Part shown: positions 34,381 to 45,342 of the stretch, piece by piece | How positions within the stretch are numbered: position 1 is the first letter of the stretch | How the letters are laid out: each line of letters starts with the position of its first letter | Assembly: GCA_024516035.1 (NCBI GenBank) | Contig: CM044964.1 | Span: 9,307,736 to 9,371,735 of the forward strand | From: Bactericera cockerelli | Lineage: Eukaryota; Arthropoda; Insecta; Hemiptera; Triozidae | Reading direction: 5' to 3' | Length of the DNA: 64,000 bases | The notes under the pieces: model-generated | What the model saw: the letters and a program-made list of their open reading frames with translations, nothing else | The model's database searches: none | What the model was told of the DNA's origin: nothing | Program-made: the position numbers and the translations under genes

Positions 34381-35670
34381 CTCCCTAAAACGACACCGTT
34401 TAACAGCAGAAATAATGCGAAAGTGCTGATTTTTCCCTGTACTTTTACAATGAACCCTAGCACCATAAAAAATTTCAGCTTTGTAGGTAGTAGGGAAGTG
34501 CCTCATAATTTATATGCATAATCGACTATACTTCCTCCCTAAAATAACACAGTTTAACAGCATGATACGTGCGAAAGTTCCTGTTTTCCGATTTTTCCCA
34601 GTACTTTTAAAATAAATCCTACCATCATGCAAAATTTCAGCTTTCTAGGTAGTAGGGAAGTGCCTCATAATTTAGATCCATAATCGATTACATATTTCCT
34701 CCCTAAAACGACACCGTTTAACAGCATGATAAGTGCGAAAGTTCCGGTTTTCAGATTTTTCCCTGTATTTTAACAATAAACTCTACCAGTATGCAAAATT
34801 TCAGCTTTTTAGGTCGTAGGTAAGTGCCTCATAATTTATATACATAATATAGTATACTTCCTCCCTAAAACGACACCGTTTAAACCCTTTGACGCCGAGC
34901 GTGTCGTTTTCGACACAGGTACTTTGACATTCAATAATTATTCACTAGAATACAGTATCATTATCGTTTCAGTGTGAAACAGTTCCTTGACTTCTTATCT
35001 TCAAATCTATCCAGCGCGATTTTTGAATTGTTTTGTTTACATTTCTAAATTTTCATTTGTTGCTGAGATTTCGAGAGTGCATCATCGCATGGAGTTTTGC
35101 CGACTTTGGCAAGTTATTTCTTGTGTTTCCTGGTCGATTATTTTACGATGAAAAAATGAAAAAATTAATAGAGGTAGCTAATATGCTTATTAACATATAG
35201 TTTTAAAGAAAATTGTAATAATTTTCTACATTCTTGTTCCTTTAAAGCCCGGTGTGTCGTTTTCGACACGGATTCATAACTTTTTACCGGTAAAAGCTAG
35301 AAAGCTGAAACCAACGCCAAAAGTCTTAGAAAACCATCAGGATGAAAGAAATTGGTTGCGATTTTTTTCTCCCGGCCAAATTAATTCCGGCGTCAAAGGG
35401 TTAAGAGTTTTCAGAACTCCTTTAGATTTTTTCCTGTACTCTTACATTAAACCCTACCATCATGCAAAATTTCAGCTTTCTAGGTAGTCAGGAAGTGCTT
35501 CATAATTTAGATCCATAATTGATTATATATTTTCTCCCTAAAACGACACCGTTTTACACCATGATAAGTGGAAAAGTTCCGGTTTTCAGATTTTTCCCTG
35601 TACTTTTACAATGAACTCTACCATCATGCAAAATTTCAGCTTTTTAGGTAGTCGGGAAGTGCCTCATAAT
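34381..35670. repeat. ~155-164-bp tandem array, five units, split by a MITE
   Basis: CTCCCTAAAACGACACCGTT starts units at 34381, 34535, 34699, 34861 and 35534. Each also holds GCAAAATTTCAGCTTTCTAG and AAGTGCCTCATAATTT. Removing the insertion at 34884-35404 restores a 153-bp spacing for the fourth unit. Confidence 0.9.
34884..35400. mobile_element. piggyBac-like MITE with TTAA target duplication
   Basis: Terminal inverted repeats CCCTTTGACGCC (34885) and GGCGTCAAAGGG (ending 35400) are flanked by TTAA at 34880-34883 and 35401-35404; there is one extra A at the left junction. The small palindrome GTGTCGTTTTCGACAC appears near each end (34901 and about 35254). No transposase frame is present. 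Confidence 0.85.
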
Positions 35671-35682
35671 TTTGATGATCTG

Positions 35683-35722
35683 TCAGTCAGTCAGTCAGTC
35701 AGTCAATCAGTCAGTCAGTCAG
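35683..35722. repeat. (CAGT)n microsatellite
   Basis: About ten copies of CAGT with one interruption, at the end of the tandem array. Confidence 0.9.
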
Positions 35723-35799
35723 TATCAAAATCGCAAATTTCAAAATTACATTCCTCTGAAAGTTTTTTGCATAGAGTTTTGAAATTTTCAATGTCTTTT

Positions 35800-35915
35800 G
35801 AATGATATGAGGACAATGTCTGTTCCAAATTTCATATCTCTATAATCAATTGAACCGAAGATATGAGGGTGTGAAAAACCGGGTGAATCGGTTCGTGTAA
35901 AGATACACTGCCGTG
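35800..35915. repeat. Dispersed repeat shared with 18640-18800
   Basis: CAATTGAACCGAAGATATGA, GGGTGAATCGGTTCGTG and AAAGATACACTGCC match the earlier copy. It may be the tail of the element that carries the 34.4-kb array. Confidence 0.75.
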
Positions 35916-36249
35916 CTTGCTGGAACTTGGCCTGGCGCACTGCCGTGCGCTCAGATTTGGCCCTTAATTTCACCTGAGTCTAAAATTTATTAGTCAGACT
36001 TGGACCATTAATTTCACCTTAGTATCGTAGCACAGTACAGGAACCAGCTAGTACTCATTCCAGCAAACATAATGTAAATAGGTACCGGTAATTGTATTTT
36101 CAATAACAAAATAAGCAGGTGAGTAGGTATTGTCACTTTGTTGTTTTCCTTCACTTTAGTAGTCTTAGTTGATTTGGTATTTATTTTATATACCTACCTA
36201 CCTACTTATTTATTTATTTTATATTTTATAAAATTTGGTATTTATTTTA

Positions 36250-36405
36250 TATAACCGACTTCAGTAGCTTGATCGATAAGGCGGCGGACTTGTAACCTGG
36301 AGGTCGGTGGTTCAAGTCCCGGTTTCATCGTGGATTTAGTGAAGCGCGTTTGAGTAGTTGTGATATCACGAAAGTGATTAACACAAATTTAATATGATAA
36401 CTTTT
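36250..36405 (+). mobile_element. SINE family e, full length
   Basis: CCGACTTCAGTAGCTTGATC, GGTTCAAGTCCCGGTTTCAT, TTGTGATATCACGAAAGTGA. Confidence 0.88.
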
Positions 36406-36690
36406 TATTTTATATAGGTACCTAATACTTAGGTGTCTATGGTGATATACCTAAATATGAATTAATAATTATAACAACGAAGTTCAACGAGAAAAAACTC
36501 AGGAAAATGAGTTCAATGACGATGCCATAACTGGCGAAATGGCTATCTGTAAATAAATAATTAAGTATAAAACAGAAAAGAAACCAAGTGTCTTCTATCT
36601 TCAAATTATTTCGAGTAGGTAACAATACAGTTGAACCTGAATATAAGAGTAAAGATTCAAATCAAATTTACCTCTCCTATGAGGGAAATT
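36406..36690. other. AT-rich, no gene seen
   Basis: No repeat or exon recognised. Confidence 0.4.
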
Positions 36691-36699
36691 TTAATAACA

Positions 36700-36905
36700 C
36701 TCTTTAGTGGAAAGTAACCACCAGGGGAGGTTAATGCTCAAAGCATTTTCTACCACCTAACCCTCAGAGTCTTATTATTATGCGGTTACAAACTCAAATT
36801 AATGAGGAAAAGTTCATGCACTGGATGGGATTCGAACCAACGGACCCCTACGCTAGTTGGATTACCAGACTAGCGCGTTAACCATTTGACTACCAGTGCA
36901 CATTA
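36700..36905 (-). mobile_element. SINE family f, full length, reverse
   Basis: AACCACCAGGGGAGGTTAAT, TGCTCAAAGCATTTTCTACC (3' hairpin in reverse), GGGATTCGAACCAACGGACC, CTACCAGTGCAC. Confidence 0.88.
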
Positions 36906-37500
36906 ACTTTATAACCAGTGCACCTGGAAATTGACCTTTTTATAAGAGAAAACTGGATATTGGATATAATTGAGAGAATTTGTTTCTGTCCCTTGAGTTC
37001 TCTTATATAGGAATGTAAATTATATACTTATAGCTACATACATAACATTAGCTAACGCCCCTGGTCCCATAACATTGAATTGAATATGTATATACCATTG
37101 TACCTGCTACTGATGGTTCCCATGCAGTTCCTGTACCTAATGACTGTGGCCAGTGAGTTGAGAGGTTTAACTATGCATGTTAGTAATTGTAAGGTTAAGG
37201 ATTTAAACAGGTAATTGTTTGTTTGATAGTGCATAGAATATACTGTGTGCATTATAATATTTTGCAAGGTTTTTGCAACAAACAATGAATATTTACAAAA
37301 TGAAAAAAAAAAAGAAACAAAAAATAAGTCTGGCTGGGGGACTATAAATAGGGAGTTAGACCAGCATTGGCTTGGTTCTGGGGGCCCTTGTCAATTATTA
37401 GCCTCCTTGTAAAGACAGTGGTAGAAGAGATGAGTCATTCTTCCACTGTCTGGCTACCATCGTTCACGATGACGCCACCCTATGATGATGATGAATTCAT
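36906..37500. other. No gene; one dispersed-repeat fragment
   Basis: ATCGTTCACGATGACGCCAC plus an ATG-rich run at 37459-37495 is the reverse of about 3134-3170, which suggests a retroelement tail. The rest is unrecognised. Confidence 0.45.
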
Positions 37501-37504
37501 GCAG

Positions 37505-38195
37505 TAAAAGAGGCTACCGATCGCACTTGCGACAATTTACCTGAAAAAACCCGACATTTGCGACAACAGAAAAAGGTATTCACTGTAACGTTTGCGACAA
37601 AATCAGACAGACAAAGGAACAGGTTAACTCCTTTGTTCATTTCGGAATTTCCAAATAAATACCGGGTCGACTAAAATATGGACGTATGTGAATTTATCCG
37701 ATTTAATGAATTCCTTCTCTCATCATAGATAAATTTATTTTATTTGAGGAGACTCCTTGTCAGACAAACGGTTGTCAGACTAAATGTTGTGTTTCGTTAG
37801 CCGGCTAGGATAGCTTGAGTGAGGGGCTTAGGTTAGGTTGAAATTAGCGCAGGGTTAGACCGGGTCGCTACGCAACCCGGCCTAACCGCCTGCGCTAATT
37901 TCAACCTAACCTAAGCCCCTCACCCAACCATCCTACCCGACAAACTGAAGTCAGTGATCTATCGTGCAATCTCACCTTGTTAACTTTACCTAACCCTATC
38001 TAACAACAAAATTCCTCTAACAAAAAAACACCTACCAGTACGAACTAAAATTTGATTCACACTGTATGAAACATTGAAATCTATACCTGCAATATATTGT
38101 CGCAAATGTATGGTTTGAAACCTTTTTTCACTGTCGCAAATGATCGGTTTTAAACAAAAGATTTCCGCAAGTGTCGAATTGCGGTCATATCGCGA
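37505..38195. mobile_element. Possible inverted-repeat element centred on a nested palindrome
   Basis: GCACTTGCGACAATTT and CATTTGCGACAACAG near 37530-37575 have inverse counterparts at 38095-38180 (TTGTCGCAAATG, CTGTCGCAAATG, CGCAAGTGTCG). The centre is the GC-rich palindrome at 37822-37923. Exact ends and target duplication are not clear. No coding frame is visible. Confidence 0.5.
37822..37923. repeat. Nested GC-rich palindrome (~100 bp)
   Basis: The outer arms begin GTGAGGGGCTTAGGTTAGG and end CCTAACCTAAGCCCCTCAC, continuing inward through GAAATTAGCGCAGG / CCTGCGCTAATTTC. Inside sits a second hairpin, GTTAGACCGGGT / ACCCGGCCTAAC, with a short loop. It could form a long stem in single-stranded form. 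Confidence 0.9.
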
Positions 38196-38352
38196 CGGGG
38201 ATTCACCCTCCATTCCCAGGAATCTCACAAACGAGCTACCTAAATTAACTATACTCTAGAGAGTTCGAATTTGAATCGTCACCCATCCAAGTCCTAGCCT
38301 CACTGAACGTTGCTTACGTCAGTGTCTGAATGAGAACTGACGCTGGGTTATG
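38170..38352 (-). mobile_element. 5S rRNA-derived SINE, internally deleted
   Basis: GTCATATCGCGACGGGGATT, CACCCTCCATTCCCAGGAAT, then GTCACCCATCCAAGTCCTA, ACTGAACGTTGCTTACGTCA and TGAGAACTG. The part holding the core's second half is missing. Confidence 0.8.
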
Positions 38353-38544
38353 TACTTTTCATTCCTTTTAGGCGCATGTATTTTTTAATCTGTAACATTT
38401 CTTCAAAATATTTTCAAGCACTTAATTTTTTTATGGAAATTTAACTAAATAAGTAATACTTATTTCAAAAATTGTTTTCCAGTGGTTTGATCTATCGTAA
38501 CCTACTAGCCCCATCTAGACTGTAAGTAGCTTTACTATAAACAG

Positions 38545-38700
38545 AGTATGGTATTGTAGGGTGGTGCGAAAGAGAATGCCGTTGGCATTAGCACCGCCCT
38601 TGATGAAGTTTTGTTTTATTAATGTCAATTTCCATGTATGTATATTTGTATATATTCTATGTAAATAAAACTTGATCTAATATGTTTAATAATAATAATG
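38545..38700 (+). mobile_element. LINE/SINE 3' tail with hairpin
   Basis: Hairpin AATGCC-GTT-GGCATT (38575-38589), then AGCACCGCCCTTGATGAAG, TTTTGTTTTATTAATG and TAAATAAAACTTGATC, ending in an AAT run. Confidence 0.7.
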
Positions 38701-39099
38701 GATTGTCCTTTAAATAATTTGGCCGGTCTAGTCTCGTATAAGGTGCTGAGATTTATACAATCCCACAGCTGATTGACTTAACAAAGAGAGACCAGAGAGG
38801 TCATTCACCTCACCATAATCCTCCGCAGAACAAAAATAGATAGTTGAACACATCGATCCTAAAGTCATAAAAAAGTTACCAGGTGTATGTTAATCACGAG
38901 CGTGATTAAATTTGATTACAATGTTCGATTTTATGAGATAGGTTCATCATTACACAATACATGAGATATAGGTACATTATAAGTTCTCAAATTAAGTAGT
39001 TATTGTTATTATAGACTATTTGGAGTTCCACAAGAGAAGCCCCAATTATCACACCAACCTCTATTATATCTATGGTGACCAGTTGATATGGTTTTAACA

Positions 39100-39325
39100 T
39101 CCTGATTTGAAATAGTCAGGACGGGGGTTTTACCCTCCATTTGGTGGGACGTACCAGCTACCAACATTAACCTCATACCGCCTGGGTATTAGTGCCGGAA
39201 ATACCAGCCTCACGTGTTTGGAGGTAATAGAATTTTGTTCGAAAAGTTTGCTCCAACCGGGGATCGAACTCGGGATCTCTGGACTACGGGCAGTACTCAC
39301 AACCAATGCGCCACGGAGGCTGCCT
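39100..39325 (-). mobile_element. SINE family d, reverse
   Basis: GGGGTTTTACCCTCCATTTG, AACATTAACCTCATACCGCC, GGGGATCGAACTCGGGATC and GCCACGGAGGCTG give core, box B and head in reverse. Confidence 0.85.
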
Positions 39326-39549
39326 CTCCATGTAGAGTGTAGAGTCCTATGTATGTAGGTTGTGTAGATACCGACTACCCCACAGTATGGAGTCCAGGCG
39401 CAAGTTCCAATTCTTATCAATAAGGAAGACCTATACTTCCTGTGAGCACTGAGCAGGCAGATAGTAACCTTATAACCAGGTTCTGGTATTCTAACAACCT
39501 TGCTGGGTCCTATTCCAAAAAAGTCACACTTGAATTTTACGATGGTATA

Positions 39550-39935
39550 CGTTGAATAAACAAGTTCCTTCCCGTTCTGTCGCTGAAGTTAAGCAACGTC
39601 CAGAGAGGTGCGCTATTCCTGGCCCAATCCATATTAAACTGACCCAGACTAGGTTGGGTCGTGAATAGCCAGCATCACGCGGGGTTAAACTAATATGAAT
39701 ACTTGAATAGTCATCTATCCAAGTTCTAACCTCGCTGGGACGCTGCTTAACTTCTAACTTCAGTGATAGAACGAGAACTTCTGTATTTTCTATTTGCTAC
39801 ACACATTAACCTCAACCAGACTAGTTTAATCTGAGAATAGCCAGCATCACGAGGAGTTGACAATAAATAGTCATCCGTCCAAGTTCTAACCTTGCTAGGG
39901 CGTTGCCTAACTTCAGTGATAGAACGAGAACTGGT
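39550..39935. mobile_element. Cluster of three 5S rRNA-derived SINE fragments
   Basis: A plus-strand fragment (39550-39640) has GTTGAATAAACAAGTTCC and CGCTGAAGTTAAGCAACGTC. Two minus-strand fragments follow: 39640-39800 (CCAAGTTCTAACCTCGCTGG, CAGTGATAGAACGAGAAC) and 39800-39935 (CCAAGTTCTAACCTTGCTAG, CAGTGATAGAACGAGAACTG). Confidence 0.8.
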
Positions 39936-40640
39936 GTATTTTCTATTTTTAATGACCTTTAAACAAGGGCAGTAAAAATTGTATTTTCTATTTTAAATTT
40001 TTAAACGCTGTATTTTTTTACCTATATTGTTTTTTTAATATTTCAAAAAGAAAATTTCTTAATACTGTATTTTGTATTTTTTAACTGCCCTCTCAATCCT
40101 AATTATCACAGAGGAGATGAAAGTGTTTATGACACGCGGCCCTTAGGTCTCGTATCCTGATAACCTTGCTGGTGGCTGGTCCACTATGGTCCAGTCTGGG
40201 CCGGCATGAATGAATGGAACCGCTTTGTTACGTGGGACAGATCCCGTTTTAGGCCAAAGGTTAAGTTAGGTCGAGCCCGGCAATAAGTTGGGCAGGTGAC
40301 GAGCTCCAGCATAATGTGACTTGAAAATCTGATGTAATAACAGGGAAACTTTGGTCGGCTGAAATGGTGAGTATGTTGTGTGGAAGAGGAAGGGACTGAA
40401 ATGGTGGGAATGTTGTGTGGAAGGGGCTGAAATGGTAGGTATGTTTTTTTTTCCCTTGTTTATATTATTAATATTGTCTATTTTTATATTTACCATTATT
40501 TGTCTGTATATAATTATATGTTCTTCCTACTAATAAAGAGTTTCTAAAAAAAAATAAAAATAAAAAGGGGACTACATGAGGTATTTCATGTTAGGTATAT
40601 TATAAGTTATATTCTACTAAACTTATAAGTTGTCGCTCTG
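39936..40640. other. No gene; short imperfect duplications
   Basis: GCTGAAATGGTGAGTATGTT, CTGAAATGGTGGGAATGTTG and GCTGAAATGGTAGGTATG (40357-40445) are three short direct repeats. Otherwise unrecognised. Confidence 0.4.
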
Positions 40641-40700
40641 GCCGAGTGGAATAGAATTGCCTGTGGCAATCTCTTCCACCCAAAAAAAGACAATCGACAT
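40640..40700 (-). mobile_element. LINE tail hairpin fragment, reverse
   Basis: GAATTGCCTGTGGCAATCTC, then TTCCACCC, is the reverse of the tail motif at 44670-44700. Confidence 0.6.
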
Positions 40701-40904
40701 GGAATGTAACTACAACTGTTAAAATGTTTAGAATTTTCTTCAATATCCCTATTTTTTATTACCTATGGTACCGTACTAAGAATAACGGGCTTGGTAGGAA
40801 GAGAAAGGTTTTATTCTTGTCCGTTGATTCACGGGCGAGGTAACATTACTTTATTCTTATTACTTTTAATCTCGTTTTGTCATTTTATCTTTGTTTGAGA
40901 ATAA

Positions 40905-41424
40905 TATATCCCCCAAAAAACACTACGTGTAAAAATAGTCGTCAAGTGTTGGAATGATTAAAAAGAACTGATATCAAAAACGTCAATTTTCTATGTGCTG
41001 AAGGAATTATTTTTCACGTAATAAGTCTCTTGATAATTCAACCAAAATAATAGCCTCACAACAACAATACACCTTTGAGCAAACTTCGATTTGGTAATTT
41101 GAAAATTTAACCAAAAAATAGCCACACAACAAAACAATGCTCTTGTAAGAACAATGTTGCATAATTACAGAACCATTGTTCTTACAAGAGCATTGTTTTG
41201 TTGTGTGGCTATTTTTTGGTTAAATTTTCAAATTACCAAATCGAAGTTTGCTCAAAGGTGTATTGTTGTTGTGAGGCTATTATTTTGGTTGAATTATCAA
41301 GAGACTTATTACGTGAAAAATAATTCCTTCAGCACATAGAAAATTGACGTTTTTGATATCAGTTCTTTTTAATCATTCCAACACTTGACGACTATTTTTA
41401 CACGTAGTGTTTTTTGGGGGATAT
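40905..41424. mobile_element. Long-hairpin element, ~520 bp
   Basis: The arms (40905-41156 and 41173-41424) are near-perfect inverses: CCCCCAAAAAACACTACGTG at the left end, CACGTAGTGTTTTTTGGGGG at the right. The loop is only about 16 bp. The right flank GGGATATCACTACTTTTTG is shared with the hairpin at 33829. Open frames in the arms mirror each other and are not genes. Confidence 0.88.
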
Positions 41425-41559
41425 CACTACTTTTTGATTTAGATGAAATCCTCTGATAGATGAAATAAAAAGTAATCAACAGATAAAAGAAAAAAGACTT
41501 TTATTTTAAGGTTGTTGTGATACGCAGTAATATTATAAGACTATCATATAATATGTTGG

Positions 41560-42159
41560 GTAATTTATATTGAACTAGTGCCGTTCTTGAGATACAGGGT
41601 CGGACGTCCTGCCTAATATCCATATATTTTGACGTATAACTTGTTAACCGTAAATTCCAGAAAAATGAAGTCTGTTGATAATAACTCCTTGTGGTAAAAC
41701 CTTTCGAACAAGTTAAAACTTGATTTGTTTTTTCGATGCTTTTTTTTTTTTTTTTCGTCCGGCTGCCTGACGAAACCGACCAGAAACTAACATCAAGAGT
41801 GTATGTCGAGTTATAAATTGTTCGACAGGTCTTGCCAGAAGGAGTTTTTATCGACAAATTTCATTTTTCTATAATTTACGGTTAACAAGTTATACGTCAA
41901 AATATATGGATACGCAGGACGTCCGACCCTGTATCTCAAGAACGGCAAGTCGTAACTCACTGAAATTTGTTGTAATGAAATTCTCTCAATGACACCTTTA
42001 GACAATATTCCACAAGACACACCATTCTATTTAAGATTTTGAAGTTGGTCCATTTCCAGCCTGACTGGGGCTGTGTAGATATACGGGTTTTAGCGTTTTT
42101 TTATATTTTGAGTCGTTTTCGAGAAACCCAGGCTTGAGCGAGACTTTATGGTTGCCCTG
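41560..42159. mobile_element. Truncated copy of the 48.4-kb long-hairpin element
   Basis: It shares GAGATACAGGGTCGGACGTC, TAACTTGTTAACCGTAAATT, CGAAACCGACCAGAAACTAA and the right end GCGAGACTTTATGG...CCCTG with 48425-49311. The outer left arm is missing. Confidence 0.85.
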
Positions 42160-42265
42160 TATTTGTAGGTAGTTATTTGTAAATTTTGAATGAGATCTAC
42201 GTAATTTACGATTCAAAATACAAAAGTATTGATCCAAATAAATGCTTTATTTAGACTGTCAGTGG

Positions 42266-42500
42266 CCAGCCTCCGTGGCGTAATGGTTGTAACTACTGCC
42301 CGTAGTCCAGACATTTCGAGTTCCATTACCGGTTGTTGCAGACTTTTCTAATATTTTTTTCCCCTCTAAACACGTGAGTCTGGAATCACAGACCTCCAGG
42401 CTGGGTGAGGTAAATGTAGGTAGCTGGAACGATTCCCAGCGAATAGAGGGTAAAACCATCCCCTGACTAGTTCAAATCAGGACGTTAAAACCAAAATACA
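42266..42500 (+). mobile_element. SINE family d
   Basis: CAGCCTCCGTGGCGTAATGG, CCAGGCTGGGTGAGGTAAAT, GATTCCCAGCGAATAGAGGG, GGACGTTAAAACC. Confidence 0.85.
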
Positions 42501-43160
42501 ATCAACTGGTCACAATCGTTTTAAAATGAGGTTGGTGTGATAAATGGTGCTTCTTTTGTGGGACTTAAACCAGTTAATAATAATGAAGAAAAAAACATAC
42601 CTATTTAATCTTAAAATCCATTAACAATAATTCATTAATAATCAACTAGTGTTTTAACCATGTATTGAAAAATTAGTAATGAACTCGTTAAAAAACGGAC
42701 AATTCTGTTTCGTGGTTTTGTTTACAATACAATTTTAATTATATTATGTACCTACGTACATGACCAATTCGATCTTGGTAAAATAAAGAGAGAAAATGAA
42801 AGTGCCGAGTATTATTATGTGTTCAGGAATGTTGACCCATATTATTATATTTGCCTTACTTCGAGTTGCTAAACATGGTGTCATTTCAGCATAATCGGTA
42901 GATATAAACAGAAGAAGTGAGAAATTGTACTAGATATACATTCAATAATTATGAATTAATAGGCTAGCATATATCCATGGAATATACCCTGAAAATTTCA
43001 GCTCGATCGGACAAAAATGCAACTTATATCACGTTTCATACATAGGTAGATGGATAATTAGATTGTGACAAATAAATTAATGTTGATCGAGTTAAACCAT
43101 ACTCACTTCGTTCGAAATTAAACGGTCATAGGAGGTTGACTCAAACTAGCAACTACTGTT
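42501..43160. other. AT-rich, no gene seen
   Basis: Nothing recognised apart from AT-rich stretches. Confidence 0.4.
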
Positions 43161-43164
43161 TTTT

Positions 43165-43295
43165 TTTTTCTCACGAAAATACCGGACATCCAAAGTACAG
43201 AGTAAAAAAAAATCTACCTAGCCGGGATTCGAACCCAGGTCACCTTGCAAACTTTGTAATTTACCTACACCAGTCGACGACCACCACAGAGACTG
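43165..43295 (-). mobile_element. tRNA-derived SINE (family a-like), reverse
   Basis: CCGGACATCCAAAGTACAGA, then CCGGGATTCGAACCCAGGTC, matches the body and box B of 23150-23335. Confidence 0.72.
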
Positions 43296-43655
43296 CTCAA
43301 TACATAATATTTTATTATATTTATCATTTGATCTGCAAATCAATATTTTTGCTTCTTACTGGCCATATTTTATACACTGCTCATAATAATAATATAGATC
43401 TAGTTTACCTCTTGATGTAGAAACCTTTTAATGAATTTATAAAACGTTATTATTCCCACTCAAACAAAGCGGTCTGTTGGCAGCTTGGATGAAGCAAAGA
43501 CGATTGAATCCCACCCATATTTTAAGTTCTACGTGCGGCGAAGATTTTTTTGTTACTCTCATTAATCTTAATTCAGTTTTTTCTTTTTGTGTCTCACACT
43601 GTCGTTGATTTTTCTAAAATTTTCTTTACATCATATTATAATTTTCCGTAATTAG

Positions 43656-44045
43656 ACCTTTAGAAAGAACCTTCAGTCATGCACGTGTTATAACTAGGCG
43701 TGACTCCAGGGTAAATTATAGATATTCCTTTAGAGGACTTTAAATACTTTTCTACTTGTTTCAACCATCTGAAATTAAGTGATCTCATTCCCTTTGACTA
43801 GACCTTTCTAAAAACACCAGAAATACATCTCTAGGATAACAATAGACGGCTCTGGGCTCCATAATAAGTATTCCTTTCAAAGGCTATAACTCAAGTTCGG
43901 TCCAGTGTAATACTTTAATTATATTTTTATATTTTTTCCTATGGTAAGACCTTTCGAAAAATACCACAATCGCAGCTCCAAGATAACCAGGGGCGGCTCT
44001 GTGCAACTTTCCGGTTTTATTTTAGAAAGCTATATCTCCTATCCT
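43656..44045. repeat. Three diverged ~145-bp tandem units
   Basis: AGACCTTTAGAAA (43656), AGACCTTTCTAAAAA (43800) and AGACCTTTCGAAAAA (43947) start units that also share GGCGTGACTCC / GGCTCTGGGCTCC / GGCTCTGTGC and a CTATAACTC-like block. Confidence 0.6.
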
Positions 44046-44329
44046 ATAAAAAATAAATACTTGAAACTATAAAAGGTATGCAGAGATAAAAATTCCCTAT
44101 TCAAAAACGTAGCTCACGTCTTTCCACGATAAGCACACGTTGCTGTACCCTTGACAGAAAATTGGTCTGAAAAAAAAAAAAAACCCGTATGAAAAATTTC
44201 ATGAAATTCAAGATTTTCGGCGTGGCTAGAAAACGACTTTAACTGTACGTAGGAACCTCGCGCTTTCGTGAAACACAATCTATTTTCGCGTCTCATTACG
44301 AATTTGAAATAAAAATTGATAAAAGTTTG

Positions 44330-44455
44330 CGGGAAGTGTGCGAAAACAATAAAACAAATTACATATAAACTCTGTTTCGTGTTAATATAGGCCGGTAGGC
44401 TGGCGCTGCTTGACGAGCGCTCGCCTCCCGGCGAGCTTGATGACGTACTTATACT
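44330..44455. repeat. Dispersed repeat shared with 16330-16495
   Basis: CGGGAAGTGTGCGAAAACAA, AAACTCTGTTTCGTGTTAAT, ATAGGCCGGTAGGC and CCCGGCGAGCTTGATG match the earlier region in the same orientation. Confidence 0.75.
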
Positions 44456-44659
44456 GTAACGTGTAAAGAATGGAATTATAGGTGATACGAGGCAGCTATG
44501 CAGATAATTATATCGTGTTATTTTTATATTTATACAGTTTCCATTTATACCTATTCATCATAATAATTATGCATTGATACATAAAAATATAAATAGCTCT
44601 TATGTAATATCTATAACTCCTCTTTGTGGTGTACCTACACACTCTTAACCGGCTTAACC

Positions 44660-44740
44660 CCCTCTAAGGGTTGGGTGGAAGAGATTGCCACAGGCAAGAA
44701 CCCCGCCCTTTAGGTAGGACATTAGCTTCATTCTTGTTTC
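44660..44740 (+). mobile_element. LINE 3' tail with hairpin
   Basis: GGTTGGGTGGAAGAGA, hairpin TTGCC-ACA-GGCAA (44685-44697), then GAACCCCGCCCTTTAGGTAG. Confidence 0.7.
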
Positions 44741-44770
44741 TTTGTACGCACATCTGGAAGATGTGCGTAC

Positions 44771-44944
44771 AACCTGGTCAGATGGAAGATCTCTGAGGAT
44801 GATAGATGTGATTGTGGAAACATCCAGACGATGTCCCATCTACTAGAATGCCTCAACTTACCAGTCACATGCACTCAACATGATCTAGCAGTTGCAAGCG
44901 AACCTGCGGTGCAAGTAGCGTCTTTCTGGGAAGAAGTTATTTGA
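44771..44944 (+). pseudogene. LINE ORF2 C-terminal remnant
   Basis: The frame NLVRWKISEDDRCDCGNIQ, then MSHLLEC, ends in FWEEVI and TGA at 44942. It aligns with the C-terminus of the LINE at 28558 (CECGEVQTHEHLLVC), including the C-x-C...H...C knuckle. The 3' flank ACGGACACGAAAAGTAAGTA also matches the 3' flank of that LINE (GAGGACACGGAAAGTAAAG). Only about 57 codons survive. Confidence 0.85.
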
Positions 44945-45109
44945 CAATTTCTTCATATTCAACACGGACACGAAAAGTAAGTAAAATATCACTAACCCTT
45001 GATCAGGCTTCGTTTACCTTTAATTCATTATTCCCTTTCATTGTACCTGTATATAAAAAATGCAAATAAAGTTTCATCAAAATTGTTGAATAATAATAAC
45101 TTTGCAAAC

Positions 45110-45215
45110 TAGCCTTACTAAATATTTAACACCCTGTGGGACTCGAACCATTGACCTCCAGGTTACAAGTCCGCGTCTGCCGCCTTATTGATCAAGCTAC
45201 AGAGACCGTTGAAGG
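45110..45215 (-). mobile_element. SINE family e, reverse
   Basis: GGGACTCGAACCATTGACCT, CCAGGTTACAAGTCCGCG, TTATTGATCAAGCTAC. Confidence 0.78.
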
Positions 45216-45342
45216 GGATACATTTATAACATTTTAATCAAAGGAAAATATACCAATGAAGCCCTTCCTTGTATACATAATATGTATATTATATTATATC
45301 TATAATATAAATAATAACACTTTTTTTTTTTTTTTTTTTTTA

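Noticed and set aside
41154..41339. Coding frames in the hairpin arms
   Set aside because: Mirror-image frames of a palindromic element; no domain.
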